Of a stretch of DNA of 64,000 nt, positions 21,880 to 31,325 are shown piece after piece (the stretch's first letter is position 1; each line of letters begins with the position of its first letter). Location of the stretch: the NCBI GenBank assembly GCA_035771165.1, contig JAWNZC010000115.1, positions 143,639-207,638 of the forward strand. The letters are read 5' to 3'. The translations under genes and the position numbers were made by a program. This stretch comes from Paragorgia papillata. Taxonomy: Eukaryota > Cnidaria > Anthozoa > Scleralcyonacea > Coralliidae. The notes under the pieces are model-generated. The model was not told the DNA's origin. It saw only the letters and a program-made list of their open reading frames with translations, and did not search any database.

Positions 21880-23077
21880 CACCTGGGACATGATTGGGCA
21901 AGATCGGATTATATTTTTTAGGACCTAGATATTCAAACAGAGTAAGTCATCCTAGAATTATTGCTAACTAAACCCTAGTTCATGAGCGAGGAAATTGTAG
22001 GAAGATAGAATGAGGAATCACTTCGAGAAGTCGTGAAAAGAACGATTTTAAGTGTCGAAATATGAGCTAAAGGCAAAGCGATTTATTACTTTGAAAGCGT
22101 TGCTAGATTAACTGGAGTACAAACAGAGTAAGTCATCCTAGAATCACTGCTAACTAAACCCTTGTTTATAAGCGAGTAAGTCGTAGGAAGATAGAATGAG
22201 GAATCACTTCGAGAAGTCGGGAAAAGAACGATTTTAAGTGTCGAAATATATAAAGGCAAAGCGATTTATTACTTTGAAAGCGTTGCTACGCTTTCTGTTA
22301 CTATGTGTGATATTTGCATATTTATCCTGAGTGCACGTGCAGGATACAAAAGAGAAACTCATTAGGGGTCATTAAGGAGATTAAGCGCTTAGGCAAGTCT
22401 AGGCGAGAAGGTCATTAACAGTGTTACCATAGCGAGTTACTCATTTACTCACGAGTTACTCATGAGTTGTAACAGTAGAGGGTCCCAAAGGAGCCTGAGA
22501 CGAATGAAGGACGCGACGCTGTCTTGCTATGGTAACACTGTTAATGACCTTCTCGCCTAGACTTGCCTAAGCGCTTAATCTCCTTAATGACCCCTAATGA
22601 GTTTCTCTTTTGTATCCTGCACGTGCACTCAGGATAAATATGCAAATATCACACTTAGTAACAGAAAGCGTAGCAACGCTTTCAAAGTAATAAATCGCTT
22701 TGCGTTTATATTTCGACACTTAAAATCGTTCCTTTCACGACTTCTCGAAGTGATTCCTCATTCTATCTTCCTACGACTTACTCGCTTATAAACAAGGGTT
22801 TAGTTAGCAGTGATTCTAGGATGACTTACTCTGTTTGTACTCCAGTTAATCTAGCAACGCTTTCAAAGTAATAAATCGCTTTGCCTTTAGTTCATATTTC
22901 GACACTTAAAATCGTTCTTTTCACGACTTCTCGAAGTGATTCCTCATTCTATCTTCCTACAATTTCCTCGCACATGAACTAGGGTTTAGTTAGCAATAAT
23001 TCTAGGATGACTTACTCTGTTTGAATATCTAGGTCCTAAAAATATAATCCGATCTTGCCCAATCATGTCCCAGGCGT
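21880..23077. repeat. 1.2-kb near-perfect palindrome
   Basis: The arm 21880-22436 is the reverse complement of 22529-23077 with few differences, around a 92-bp spacer. Each arm has two tandem copies of a roughly 170-bp block (ACAGAGTAAGTCATCCTAGA... to ...GAAAGCGTTGCT), so there are four copies in all. The spacer carries the AGAGGGTCCCAAAGGAGCC repeat. Outer ends are CCTGGGACATG and complement. The small differences between the arms show they are separate copies and not a simple assembly mirror. It lies in intron 2 of the coiled-coil gene, where transcription would yield a long hairpin RNA. Confidence 0.8.
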
Positions 23078-23117
23078 GAGTCATTCGTGAGTCATTCGTG
23101 AGTCATGCGTGAGTCAT

Positions 23118-23165
23118 GCTGAATATTAATGAGGCGGCATCCCTTTGTATGCTGAATGGGGGGAG
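23118..23165 (+). repeat. Recurring repeat end with TGAGGCGGCATCCCTTTG
   Basis: The copy closest to that at 9945-9990, including the TATGCTG(A/G)ATGGGGGG tail. It is preceded by four imperfect GTGAGTCAT(T/G)C units. Confidence 0.6.
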
Positions 23166-23487
23166 TTATCTACTCATCAGACAATCAAGTAAATTTAACT
23201 TATGCAGGCAGTCCGACGGACCTACGTAGATACTACCAATTAATCAAATCCAAAGTGGCATTTCCTGTTTTTTCTGCTTGGTCATAGCGCCCATCAAGCC
23301 CAAGCTACGCAGGCTATAAGACGGGGGGCTAAGACAACAGCCAGATGTGGCAAACATGCCTAAATATGTTCACAAATTCAAACACATGTTAAGGAAATAT
23401 TTCATGGTATTTCAGAAATAACATGAAAGATTTTTTTCATGTCTTGACAATATAGCAATGGCAAGATCACAAAATAAAAAGCAATAC

Positions 23488-23532
23488 CTCGTAGATATAC
23501 TGTTCCTTCTGTATTAGTAACGCTGTTCTCAT
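23488..23532 (-). CDS. Coiled-coil gene, exon 2 (45 nt)
   Basis: The acceptor is TTTACGATTCAG and the donor GAG|GTATTG. Fifteen whole codons (MRTALLIQKEQYIYE), phase 0 at both ends. It begins with ATG, so it could contain the start if the exon at 23669 is not used. Confidence 0.6.
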
Positions 23533-23668
23533 CTGAATCGTAAAAGAAGACGAATTTACAAATTAATTTTACGAATTTACAATTTAGTGAACTTCCACTC
23601 TAAAGGAAATGTTGATAGACGAATGGCCTGTTTGCCAATATTACAGAAATTAATGGAGAATACCTTAC

Positions 23669-23699
23669 CGCTTCTGGCGTATAGGTCTGCTCGGCTACA
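23669..23699 (-). CDS. Coiled-coil gene, exon 1 of those found (31 nt)
   Basis: The acceptor is TTGTATTTTAG and the donor GCG|GTAAGG. One base completes a codon from an exon further upstream, then ten codons (VAEQTYTPEA) lead in phase into exon 2. An upstream exon must exist if this one is coding; none was found between here and 25.2 kb. Confidence 0.55.
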
Positions 23700-24490
23700 C
23701 TAAAATACAAATCACTTAATTAACATGACATTTTTAATACTGTCTACTGAAAATTTATTGACTTGAGTTGGAGTTCAACTCACAATTTTGGATTTTCTTT
23801 CCACCATTTGCCAGTTGGCCTAATGTGTAGTACGCACGAGTTTTTTACCCAATTTAGCCCTTTATTTGGGGCTGGAAGGGTTAAGGAATTGCGATGGGCA
23901 GATGTTAGCAGGCCCTGTTAACGATACAAATTCCAAATATATGCAAAACGCCTTAAAATTTAAACGTAAATGCGACTCGCAGGTGAAAGTGACAAAACAA
24001 TTCCCAAGGCAGCCAAGTGAAGAATAGTTTAGACATAGTTTAACGCTACTCTGGCTTAAAAATTGTTCATGACCGAACGTTTCATGAGGTTACTAGATAA
24101 CCAAGGTTAACAACTAATGAACTGCGCAGGGCTTGGGGCGAGAGTGCGAGTGGTTATATGAGAGAGGCACACCACCAGCGAAGACAGGTATCAGTAGCAT
24201 ACAAGAAGTAAAGAAAATTGCGAAAATAATAATTCTGCGTGGGCCCTAGCCAAGTGGTAGCGCAAGCAGTGGCTCAAGCGATTGGACCGCGGGGAAAGCA
24301 GACCATAACAGCCGGCTCCGACTCTTGTCGCATCGTTGGAACGATTGAAGCAGCATTCTCCTGGTTACCACATCAGGTAAAGCACTGACGCCAAGCCCAG
24401 GGCACAGCAACCAAGGTATGTTAAATATACTCCATCTTTCGTCGTGTGGCAAATACTTCGGCTACTTTCGGGACAGAGGTAAGACAAACC

Positions 24491-24867
24491 CAGGGACTAA
24501 CAAAGCGGTGTCGGAGATACCTTCACAGAAAGAACGTAGGAAAGTCATGCCTTAAAAGAAAGTCAGACTTTGCGCGAAGCCAGCAGAAAAGCGCCAGACG
24601 CTGAGCACAAAGGTCACACACCATGCGGTTACTTCCCCATGGGCCAAATGCGCTAACCGACACGAATTTTGTCAAGTTGTTCAAGGAACAAGGGGAATAC
24701 CCAAGAAATGTCGTGTTTTCATTGCGATAAACGAAGATACTGTGCCCAAACTGCAAAGCAGCCACGACCTGCTACGAGCGGTGCGACAGTATATGGCGCC
24801 TTGGTGGCGACTTAAACGTAAGCAAACTCCGCACACGACACTGGGAATAGACCCAGGCCGAGAATAG
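24491..24867 (+). other. Possible coding remnant, unrecognised
   Basis: Two overlapping plus-strand frames look partly coding. One has a Cys-rich CPNCKAATTCYERC stretch (near 24738-24780) with one stop before it; the other stays open for about 104 codons with Trp/Arg/Lys-rich sequence. Neither matches a family I know, and they cannot both be real. A retroelement fragment is possible. Confidence 0.25.
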
Positions 24868-25284
24868 GTGCTGTGCATTATTCGGGAGGAATACGCGTTG
24901 CCGTTTTGCCTCGAGACTCTACAGCGTGCGATGCATAAGAATCATAGCTTAGCCGCTGGAGCGGAACCATTTGTTGGTAATAAGATACCATGTTGTTGAG
25001 TTAACGTTGTATCAAAGAATATTGCATAAAGAAGTGTCAATTGACAAACTCCAAGGGTTGTCACCACTCGGGGTTGTTTTACCTACGTTAATCACGTAAA
25101 CAGTTTTCTTTTCTCTACAGAACTGTAGTCCGAAACGTACGAGGATTTTAGAACCTTTAGAGATATTTAATTAAGGTTTTAATCACTGGTTGAAAACAAA
25201 TCCGATTTTACCACTATATAGTATAGTGACATCTTACAAGGTAGCCTACGCATAGACGGTGTTTAAAATACCGTCTTATTCTCT

Positions 25285-25345
25285 GGTAATGGAGAATGGT
25301 TTAACGGGTCCTGGTTTCGTCTCAACAATCGCTAAGTATTGCTTA
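25285..25345 (+). pseudogene. DIRS-type RNase H fragment, left half
   Basis: Short coding remnant (GEWFNGSW, then LSIAY) that continues in frame at 28259 when the Harbinger element and one TTA are removed. One frame break lies between the two pieces near 25315. The combined region has the order of the RNase H of DIRS-type tyrosine-recombinase retrotransposons. Confidence 0.6.
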
Positions 25346-25496
25346 AGCCTAGTTCTCATATGTCGTCGATGATCGGCGATCATCGGCGATCACGTCGGCG
25401 GTCATCGGCGATCAGATAGTTCTCATTTGTCGCAGATGGTCGGCGATAATCGGCGATGACGCATCACATTTCCCGCCTAAAACATCAAAAATCAAA

Positions 25497-25608
25497 ATGC
25501 CAGCGTTAAACAGAAGGTTAGTTATTGCTTGTCAACTACAATTAATTATCGCGCTTCTGAGGAAAAAACGAGCCCTTCTTGTATTGAACAAGTCACGGAA
25601 AAGAAGAT
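25497..25608 (+). CDS. Harbinger transposase, first exon (partial gene)
   Basis: It starts at ATG 25497 and reads into a run of basic residues ending RKRRFW, then a strong donor (TGG|GTAAGA). A basic stretch ending in FWVR is the usual N-terminus of PIF/Harbinger nucleases, and the next expected residues are found at 27823. The splice falls exactly after the Trp. It is a remnant, as the catalytic domain is missing downstream. Confidence 0.6.
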
Positions 25609-25988
25609 TCTGGGTAAGAGAAATGCTTAAAGTGGCAGTACGACCGAAAATCGTTAACGATTTTTGCGGCTTAATCACTTCTTATGCTTAGAAGTTATAC
25701 AAATATAAGAGTAAAAGCAACTTTAAGGTTGATTTGAGTGCATGCATAAACATCCATTAAATGTCGTATAATTTGGCATAAAATCACTCCGCCATTGCAT
25801 TTTTGGAGTCCGCGAAATCAGTCAGCGTTACTACTTTGTGACGTCATCTACTCAACACTAACGCGTGATAAACCAGCCAAACTATAGAGAACGTCTTGTT
25901 GATTTGTTATACCTGTTTTGTTGAAAACGTCTTCACCTTCCGAGTCGAGTTCTAGAAACTTTATTTTCTTTTTTATTTTTAAACCGAG

Positions 25989-26221
25989 CGAAAGCGAACT
26001 TTATGCGGACATTGCTGGTATGGATGGGGTCAACAATGAAGTGTTTGACAACGATCTAGAGCCGCTTGTAATCACTATATGAGGAAGACCGAAGAAGCGC
26101 ACCAGAAGAAGCGCACATAATTTTAGAATATGAAGGAGAATACAAGAGAACAAGAACAGCAGGAATTTTCAATTTTCAGGACGTTTTATTAAACCATGAA
26201 GTCCCAGTGCAATCATGGTAC
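25989..26221 (+). pseudogene. Acidic coding remnant inside the Harbinger element
   Basis: After a pyrimidine-rich acceptor (TTTTTTATTTTTAAACCGAG) an acidic frame (ADIAGMDGVNNEVFDNDLEP) runs to a TGA near 26083. A shifted frame continues with EEAHIILEYEGEY and NFQDVLLNHEVPVQSWY up to a possible donor (TAC|GTAGTT). The switch without a splice site suggests a small deletion. The family is not recognised; it may be part of the element's second protein or of the transposase's variable N-terminal region. Confidence 0.4.
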
Positions 26222-26770
26222 GTAGTTATTAAAATTTTATTATTGAGAGAATCATCGATTTTGTAGTTTCCAAAACAAGCGAATGGTTTTCTAGGTGTAT
26301 TAAAGTGTTCGTGTTGCTCTCTTGAAGGTGTCGTTGCTGTTGTGAGATGGAGCTGTGCCGAAAAAAAACTAACAGTGCTTGGACGATAAGGAGAATCAAA
26401 CTCGCTGTATTACCGAACACCCAGGATTCAACGTCGTTTGTTTACTACGCATTTTATTGTTATGAGCCACGGATATATTTTACACACGGCCGTGTTCGAC
26501 GTCCGACGCAGACCTGATTAAATTTCTAACATCCATGCATTGACTCCCTCTGTCGTATTTACATGTAACTAGAATATAATTGATAAAATCTAAATACGTC
26601 ATTGTCACCATACTATATGCATTTACATGTAGCTGAACCATATCATAGTATTCCAATAGTTGTATTTTATTATAATATATCATGAATATATGTAACATTT
26701 GTATCTGTTTATATACTGTCTACGAACTGCTCGGCCCATTTATTTGTATCTGAATAGTACTGCCGTCTTT

Positions 26771-26840
26771 CTACTCTTTGTTTTGAGTAACTGCATGGGC
26801 CTTCTTCAGGCATCTGTTTTCTCTTTCGATTTCCAGTAGA
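26771..26840 (-). CDS. THAP-domain gene, exon 3
   Basis: The acceptor is TTTTAGGGTAG. The first base joins the two bases left by exon 2, and the exon encodes a short coiled coil (LLEIERENRCLKKA) ending at a TAG at 26771-26773. A C-terminal coiled coil after a THAP domain is common and serves for dimerisation. A nearer AG would give a different frame start, so the exact junction is uncertain. Confidence 0.5.
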
Positions 26841-27082
26841 CTACCCTAAAATTAAAATATACTGGTTGAGTGGTTGTCAAAACAAACTACATGCATTATA
26901 TTGTTATTGAATACTGTCATAGTGTCATTTTACAGCGACGCCGCGCAGAAGTACATTTACCTGTGAAACTGCAATGTATTCTCTTGCATCTGTACATTCA
27001 TCTGTTCATTCGGCGTAACTGTTTATTACATGTTGTGATGTTGAGGAAAAATTGAGATTTACCTTTTACATAACCAACTTAC

Positions 27083-27172
27083 CTCTTTAGGGCTTCATAT
27101 CTGGTACATGGCATTTCAGGTGCAGGTTCGGCGCTGCTAACCTTTCTGGCGTTTTCTTGCACGTTTTGCGAA
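27083..27172 (-). CDS. THAP-domain gene, exon 2
   Basis: The acceptor is ATTGTTTCAG and the donor AAGAG|GTAAGTTGG. It gives 29 whole codons, rich in Ser, Ala, Glu and Pro and probably disordered (EPAPEMPCTRYEALK), linking the DNA-binding domain to the coiled coil. Phases fit both neighbours. Confidence 0.55.
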
Positions 27173-27298
27173 CTGAAACAATTCTTTAACGGCCTATAAA
27201 ATTTTCAAGGTCCACGCAATATTTTTATTGTTAGCTACGTGTGTGAACAAATTTGATCCGACAATGAAACACGAGTCATAACAAGTTTGTGCAGTTAC

Positions 27299-27602
27299 TC
27301 TTCGTTGGCTTCTCTTCGACGACGGACTTTTGGTTTCCATATATTGACGGGTTTAAAGTAATCTTTTAGGCAACGAAGGCTCGCACCTTTGGCCCCTTAC
27401 GTGACGCCTTTCAAAACAAAGATCAGCAAAATGCGCAGAGCAAATAACAAAGCACCGTAGTTAAAATTAGCGCGATATGTTTTAACCGAAAATAAACCCA
27501 AACAAGACGCTTTGTAGTTTTGGGGTCCTGGTGAAGCGAAATGCCAGCATTACGATCAGCGCAGTTACTACACCCTTGAGCAACACAAGGAGATGGTGGC
27601 AT
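27299..27602 (-). pseudogene. THAP-domain gene, exon 1 (frame-broken zinc finger)
   Basis: The frame from ATG 27602 begins PPSPCVAQGCSNCADRNAG, then SLH, DPK and a Trp, the first half of a C2CH THAP DNA-binding zinc finger. The remaining landmarks follow in shifted frames without splice sites: YRANF (near 27470), then ICSAHFADLCFERRH (near 27445-27400, holding the second Cys/His pair), then CLKDYFKP and a basic RRRR tail. The exon ends at AACGAAGA|GTAAC, in phase with exon 2. About three small indels break it, so it is a pseudogene. THAP domains bind DNA in P-element-like and some Harbinger-related transposons and in host regulators. Here it lies antisense to the transposase inside the element. 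Confidence 0.65.
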
Positions 27603-27822
27603 AATTTTGTATTGCTTTTCAGGAAACACAACGAGCTAGCGCTATTAATAAATTGCAGGCTCCAAAAAAGTTCGAAATCAAGCCAAGTGCTCGTAAAAGA
27701 TGTTTGAATTCTGATAGAAAACATTTTCTAAAATCGTTTTTAAATACATGGTAAGTCATATTAGGACCATAAGAAGTATTTTGGCTAAAAAAAAACGCAA
27801 AGTGAAAATTCGATCGTACAGC

Positions 27823-28075
27823 CACTTTAAGAGGCGCCAACAGCAGAGCCAATTTCACATTTTAGTCGAAGAGTTACGTTTGCACGATAGGGAGTACTTT
27901 TTTTAATTTTTAAGAATGAGTCCTGAGACTGAGGGGCTGGAGCATCTTATTAAACTGGTTGCCCCATATATTGTGAAAAAAGAATGCAGGAGCAGAATAA
28001 CTCTCTCACCAGAATTGGAATGCGCTATGAGATGGGGACTGGGTTGTAGAAAATTATCACCGATGATCGCCGATG
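27823..28075 (+). pseudogene. Harbinger transposase, N-terminal domain remnant
   Basis: The frame reads FKRRQQQSQFHILVEELRL and HDREYFF up to a TAA at 27904-27906, then continues in the same frame with FLRMSPETEGLEHLIKLVAP and YIVKKECRSRITLSPE. This is the conserved region just before the DDE domain of PIF/Harbinger transposases. It then runs straight into the right subterminal repeats, so the catalytic domain has been deleted. Also note the in-frame stop. Confidence 0.75.
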
Positions 28076-28258
28076 CACGTTCTCATATGTTTTTCAGGTC
28101 GGCGACTATTGCAAGAAACAAACTTTTTTGTTTTCTGCGATTGGATCGCCGATGATCGCCGACGGTCGCCGATGACATTTGAAGCACGTTTTCATATGTC
28201 GCCGACGTCGCATAGCCCTCATCGCCGATCATCGGCGACATATGAGAACTAGGCTTTA

Positions 28259-28510
28259 CAAAGAATTGTTCCCCATAGTGCTTGCTTGCCATATTTTGGC
28301 AACGAAATGGTCTCGGAAACGCACTCGGTTCTCAATGTGACAACGAAAGTGTAGTGTCTGTCATTACTTTGGGCACACCTAAGGACCAACACATGATGCA
28401 TCTCTTGCGCGCTCTATGTCTTATCACGGCACAACAATTTTGAAGTGACTGCATGCAACGCACGTCCCGGGCAAAACCAATATCATTGCTGACGCTCTTT
28501 CACATGCAGG
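28259..28510 (+). pseudogene. DIRS-type RNase H fragment, right half
   Basis: KELFPIVLACHIL opens the fragment right at the Harbinger border. After shifts come CDNESVVSVITLGTPKDQ and HLLRALCLITAQ, then HVPGKTNIIADALS (near 28455-28495). The DN and the P-G-N-ADALS motif are typical of the RNase H of DIRS/tyrosine-recombinase retrotransposons. Two frame breaks are present. Confidence 0.65.
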
Positions 28511-28524
28511 CATTCTGTCGTCAC

Positions 28525-28680
28525 GCCCCACTCGCTTGCTTGTAGGGGTGACCCACTTTCATTCATGCATCGACTCCAGTAACAAAGGTCTAGAAGTCTG
28601 CGTTGAGCTGTCGAGTATGTTCGCCTAGTAGAACTGGCTATGCTTTGGTACATCAGACTAACTGTCGTGCATCTCAATTA
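28525..28680 (-). pseudogene. Tyrosine-recombinase N-terminal fragment, opposite strand
   Basis: A minus-strand frame with SSTRRTYSTAQRRLLDLCYW and SPLQASEW resembles the core-binding (SAM-like) domain of the tyrosine recombinases of DIRS or Ngaro elements. In a normal DIRS element this domain lies downstream of the RNase H on the same strand. Here it is inverted relative to the adjacent RNase H, so an inversion or a second element is needed. Confidence 0.5.
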
Positions 28681-28903
28681 AAGATTCGAGGTCAGACGAA
28701 CTAGCAACTCCTGCGGAATGTCGACGGGATTCGGTCGAGCTTCTGGGCGTTAATGACATTTGCAGCACATCTGTCAACAACGTTGAAAGCACAATCAATA
28801 AAAGTATACTTAGCCAGGGTAGGTTTCGGTGGCATTCCTGTATTATTATTTGTCGGTATCATTTTTCTCGTCGACAAATTGCAATTATTGCATCATCCCG
28901 ATA

Positions 28904-29480
28904 CAGGTGTGGCGGTCTGAGCCGATTGTCATCGTGCTGAGATTGTATATCGATTTGTATAATCGAATGTTTAACGTCCAGAACAGTCAAACTTTTTGTC
29001 TTCAAATGCTTGATTAATAAAAACTACCTGTATAAACTTATGATATTGCTGATAGTTGTCTTTTGCCACAACATATTACCACAGGCCTAAGGGCTTTTCG
29101 AATGTTGTGACTGAAACAAAACGACGAGTTGCTACTGTTTGTCATCAGAGGTGATCCCGTATTCTCGCTGTATATATCAACCAAAATCACCGCTAATCTT
29201 CTTCTGAACTTTAAATATATTTAATCGAATGGAACGGTCGATATAAACATCTTAATTTGGTACGTCCATATAAGTCGTCATGCATTCTGATTCACGAACG
29301 ATTCCATATGCATGATATTTTGAAGTAAAAATACCATTATTCAACACAAGTAATGGATTTTATCCTGACAGTTTTCATAAATCAGCCACAAAAAAGTTTG
29401 ATTATTCTGGTCATATTAAGTCGATTACACAAATCGATATACAATCTCAGCACGGTGACAATCTCAGACCGCCACACCCG
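28904..29480. mobile_element. Inverted-repeat element with about 110-bp arms
   Basis: GGTGTGGCGGTCTGAG at 28906 begins an arm that is inverted at the right end (to 29480). Pairing continues inward for about 110 bp with decreasing similarity. It is non-coding. Confidence 0.65.
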
Positions 29481-29941
29481 GGTAGGCTTTGCGAAACCAC
29501 GCGGTGTGCTCAACTTCTCTGGTCGCCATCTTCTTTGGTCGCTATTGCTCGAGTGTTCGACTGTTCGTTGACCTGGTTTGATGAAGTGCTCTCGAATTTA
29601 GATCACAAGTGACTTACTGGACACTGCTATTGATCAGTCATGTGGCGGACAACTGTCTTAATGCATTGCTCAGTACGCTTATACAACTGCACATATTGAT
29701 GGCGGTAAATCTACACTAAAAGATGGTGAGCTATTTTATATATTTCGATCTTGGTTAATATTCCACTGTCTCGATCAAGACATACTGATTATAAACGATT
29801 TATATGATTTATTAAATTTTAATACTGAAAAGTATTGCTCATGCTCACAATCTGATAACCTGCTGATTATTGGAAACTATCTTCAAGATGAGCGAGACTT
29901 AAACAACGTTGAAAACAGAATATAAATAAGATTAGTATAGG

Positions 29942-30102
29942 TAATAGCATGGTTTCGAGTGCAATTTGGAAAAAAACATGCACGAGTGAGTTTTTCAAAT
30001 ACTGTCAAAATAGCACGAGTCCGAAGGACGAGTGCTATTTGAAGTATTTGAAAAACTCACGAGTGCATGTTTTTCCAAATTGCACGAGAAACCATGCTAT
30101 TA
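29942..30102. repeat. Near-perfect 160-bp palindrome
   Basis: The two halves, beginning TAATAGCATGGTTTCGAGTG, pair almost fully around a GTCCGAAGGAC centre. It could form a long hairpin or cruciform. It is non-coding. Confidence 0.8.
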
Positions 30103-30771
30103 CTTATTAATAATATACATGAAAAAATGTTCAAAACAACTGTACTAACATTTTAACGTACGCATGTTTCACGGCGTCCACTCCTCGCATATTTATTTGT
30201 TAAAAAACGCTTCGCTTCCTTTACTACTTGAAACAGTTTACTCGAGGCATAAAGAAGCTTCTGGTCTTCTTGTAGGTACTTCACTTGGCAATATTAAAGC
30301 ATAACTAGCTTCAAATTTGAACAAATTATCACCAAAACCGCCGAATCTTGGCCGCCATCTTTGTTTGTTTTGAGTCGAGAAAAATCCGCTGTACAATCAA
30401 TTTGATTGGTTCTTAGTGATAACAGATTTTTACGGTGGCTCAGAGATGACATAAACACTTTTTTTATTTTCGCGACTTTTTTCGCTACTTTTTATTTTTT
30501 CGCGACTTTTTTCGCGACTTTTTTCGCGACTTTTTTCGCGACTTTTTTCGCGACTTTTTTCGCGACTTTTTTCGCGACTTTTTTCGCGACTTTTTTCGCG
30601 ACTTTTCAGATTCACGAGAAGGAACTAGCCCTTATAGGTGTTTTCGAAAGGAATAACCATGCTTCTATTATTTTGTATTTGTATATTACAAATAGCAACC
30701 GTTAAGGCTATTTTACCACAATATTCTCCTGTGAATCAAGCGATAGGACGCAATGAAGCAATCGTGAACGA

Positions 30772-30914
30772 TTATAGAATACCCCGCCACTTTCTGAAAT
30801 CGAACCAACTGCTACTATGGAAAATTACGATTACCTGACCCCCATACAATGGAACCACGGACCGCGGTTGCACCTGAATGATCTATCTATTACAAGTGGC
30901 GGGGTATTCTATAA
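30772..30914. mobile_element. Small MITE nested in the inverted repeat
   Basis: TAGAATACCCCGCCACTT at the left is inverted at the right. TA lies outside both ends, compatible with a TA duplication. Confidence 0.55.
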
Positions 30915-31000
30915 CCTAGCCGAAATTTTAGGTTTTCTCGCTAGTATTCACGGACTTCGACTTTAAAGTCTACGGCAGCTAAGAAGAATACAACAAAGCC

Positions 31001-31140
31001 ATGGTTGTAGAAGAAGGGTGGACCCATAGGGTGAACCCCACCGATATGAATGTTGTTGTTCAGGCTGTGGAACAAGAATTGAGAGGTAGTGGTAGGCTCC
31101 TTGGTTACCGCTGGCTCAGAGATGCCCAGTGGCGTAGGAA
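31001..31140 (+). pseudogene. Fragment related to the zinc-ribbon/integrase gene family
   Basis: The frame MNVVVQAVEQELRGSGRLLG followed by YRWL matches in pattern the segment FVRQRVQQELDGPGSSGGYRAVW of the gene at 54828-56094, which lies between its helix-turn-helix and its integrase domain. Only this piece is present, cut off by a CCAGTGGCGTAGGAA element end at 31126. Confidence 0.45.
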
Positions 31141-31325
31141 GCAAGTTGAGCTGGAGGGGCACAGCTACAAAAGGGCACTTTGTTCAGGGGGTAGGAGTTT
31201 AAAAGGACACTTGAAACACGTGTTTTATCATAAAAAGGGCACTTTTCTGTTGCAAAAAGGGCACTTCATAACAAAGTTGGGGGGCGGCACATGCCCCGTT
31301 TCCCCTCCGGTTCCTACTCCCCTGG
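31126..31325. mobile_element. Possible MITE with CCAGTGGCGTAGGAA ends
   Basis: The left end CCAGTGGCGTAGGAA is imperfectly inverted at the right (GGTTCCTACTCCCCTGG). The centre has three imperfect AAAAGGGCACTT units. A similar end (GGTTCCGCCACCCATGG) lies near 54137-54155. Confidence 0.45.

Larger units (their letters stand above)
25346..28255. mobile_element. PIF/Harbinger element, 2,910 bp, with TTA target duplication
   Basis: The ends AGCCTAGTTCTCATATG and complement are inverted. TTA flanks both sides (25343-25345 and 28256-28258), and removal of the element restores a DIRS reading frame. Inside each end are clusters of CGGCGATCATCGGCGATCA-type subterminal repeats. Plus-strand pieces of a Harbinger transposase N-terminus occur near both ends (25497-25608 and 27823-28075). 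The DDE catalytic part is absent, so the element is internally deleted and could move only with a helper. It also carries a THAP-domain gene on the minus strand. Confidence 0.85.

Noticed and set aside
24246..24452. Minus-strand 68-codon frame
   Set aside because: No recognisable motif, no splice borders, overlaps a region with other weak frames.
27273..27340. Alternative start METKSPSSKRSQRR for the gene ending at 26771
   Set aside because: It would need a weak donor (GACTC|GTGTTT). The THAP frame through the same bases reaches a better donor in phase with exon 2.
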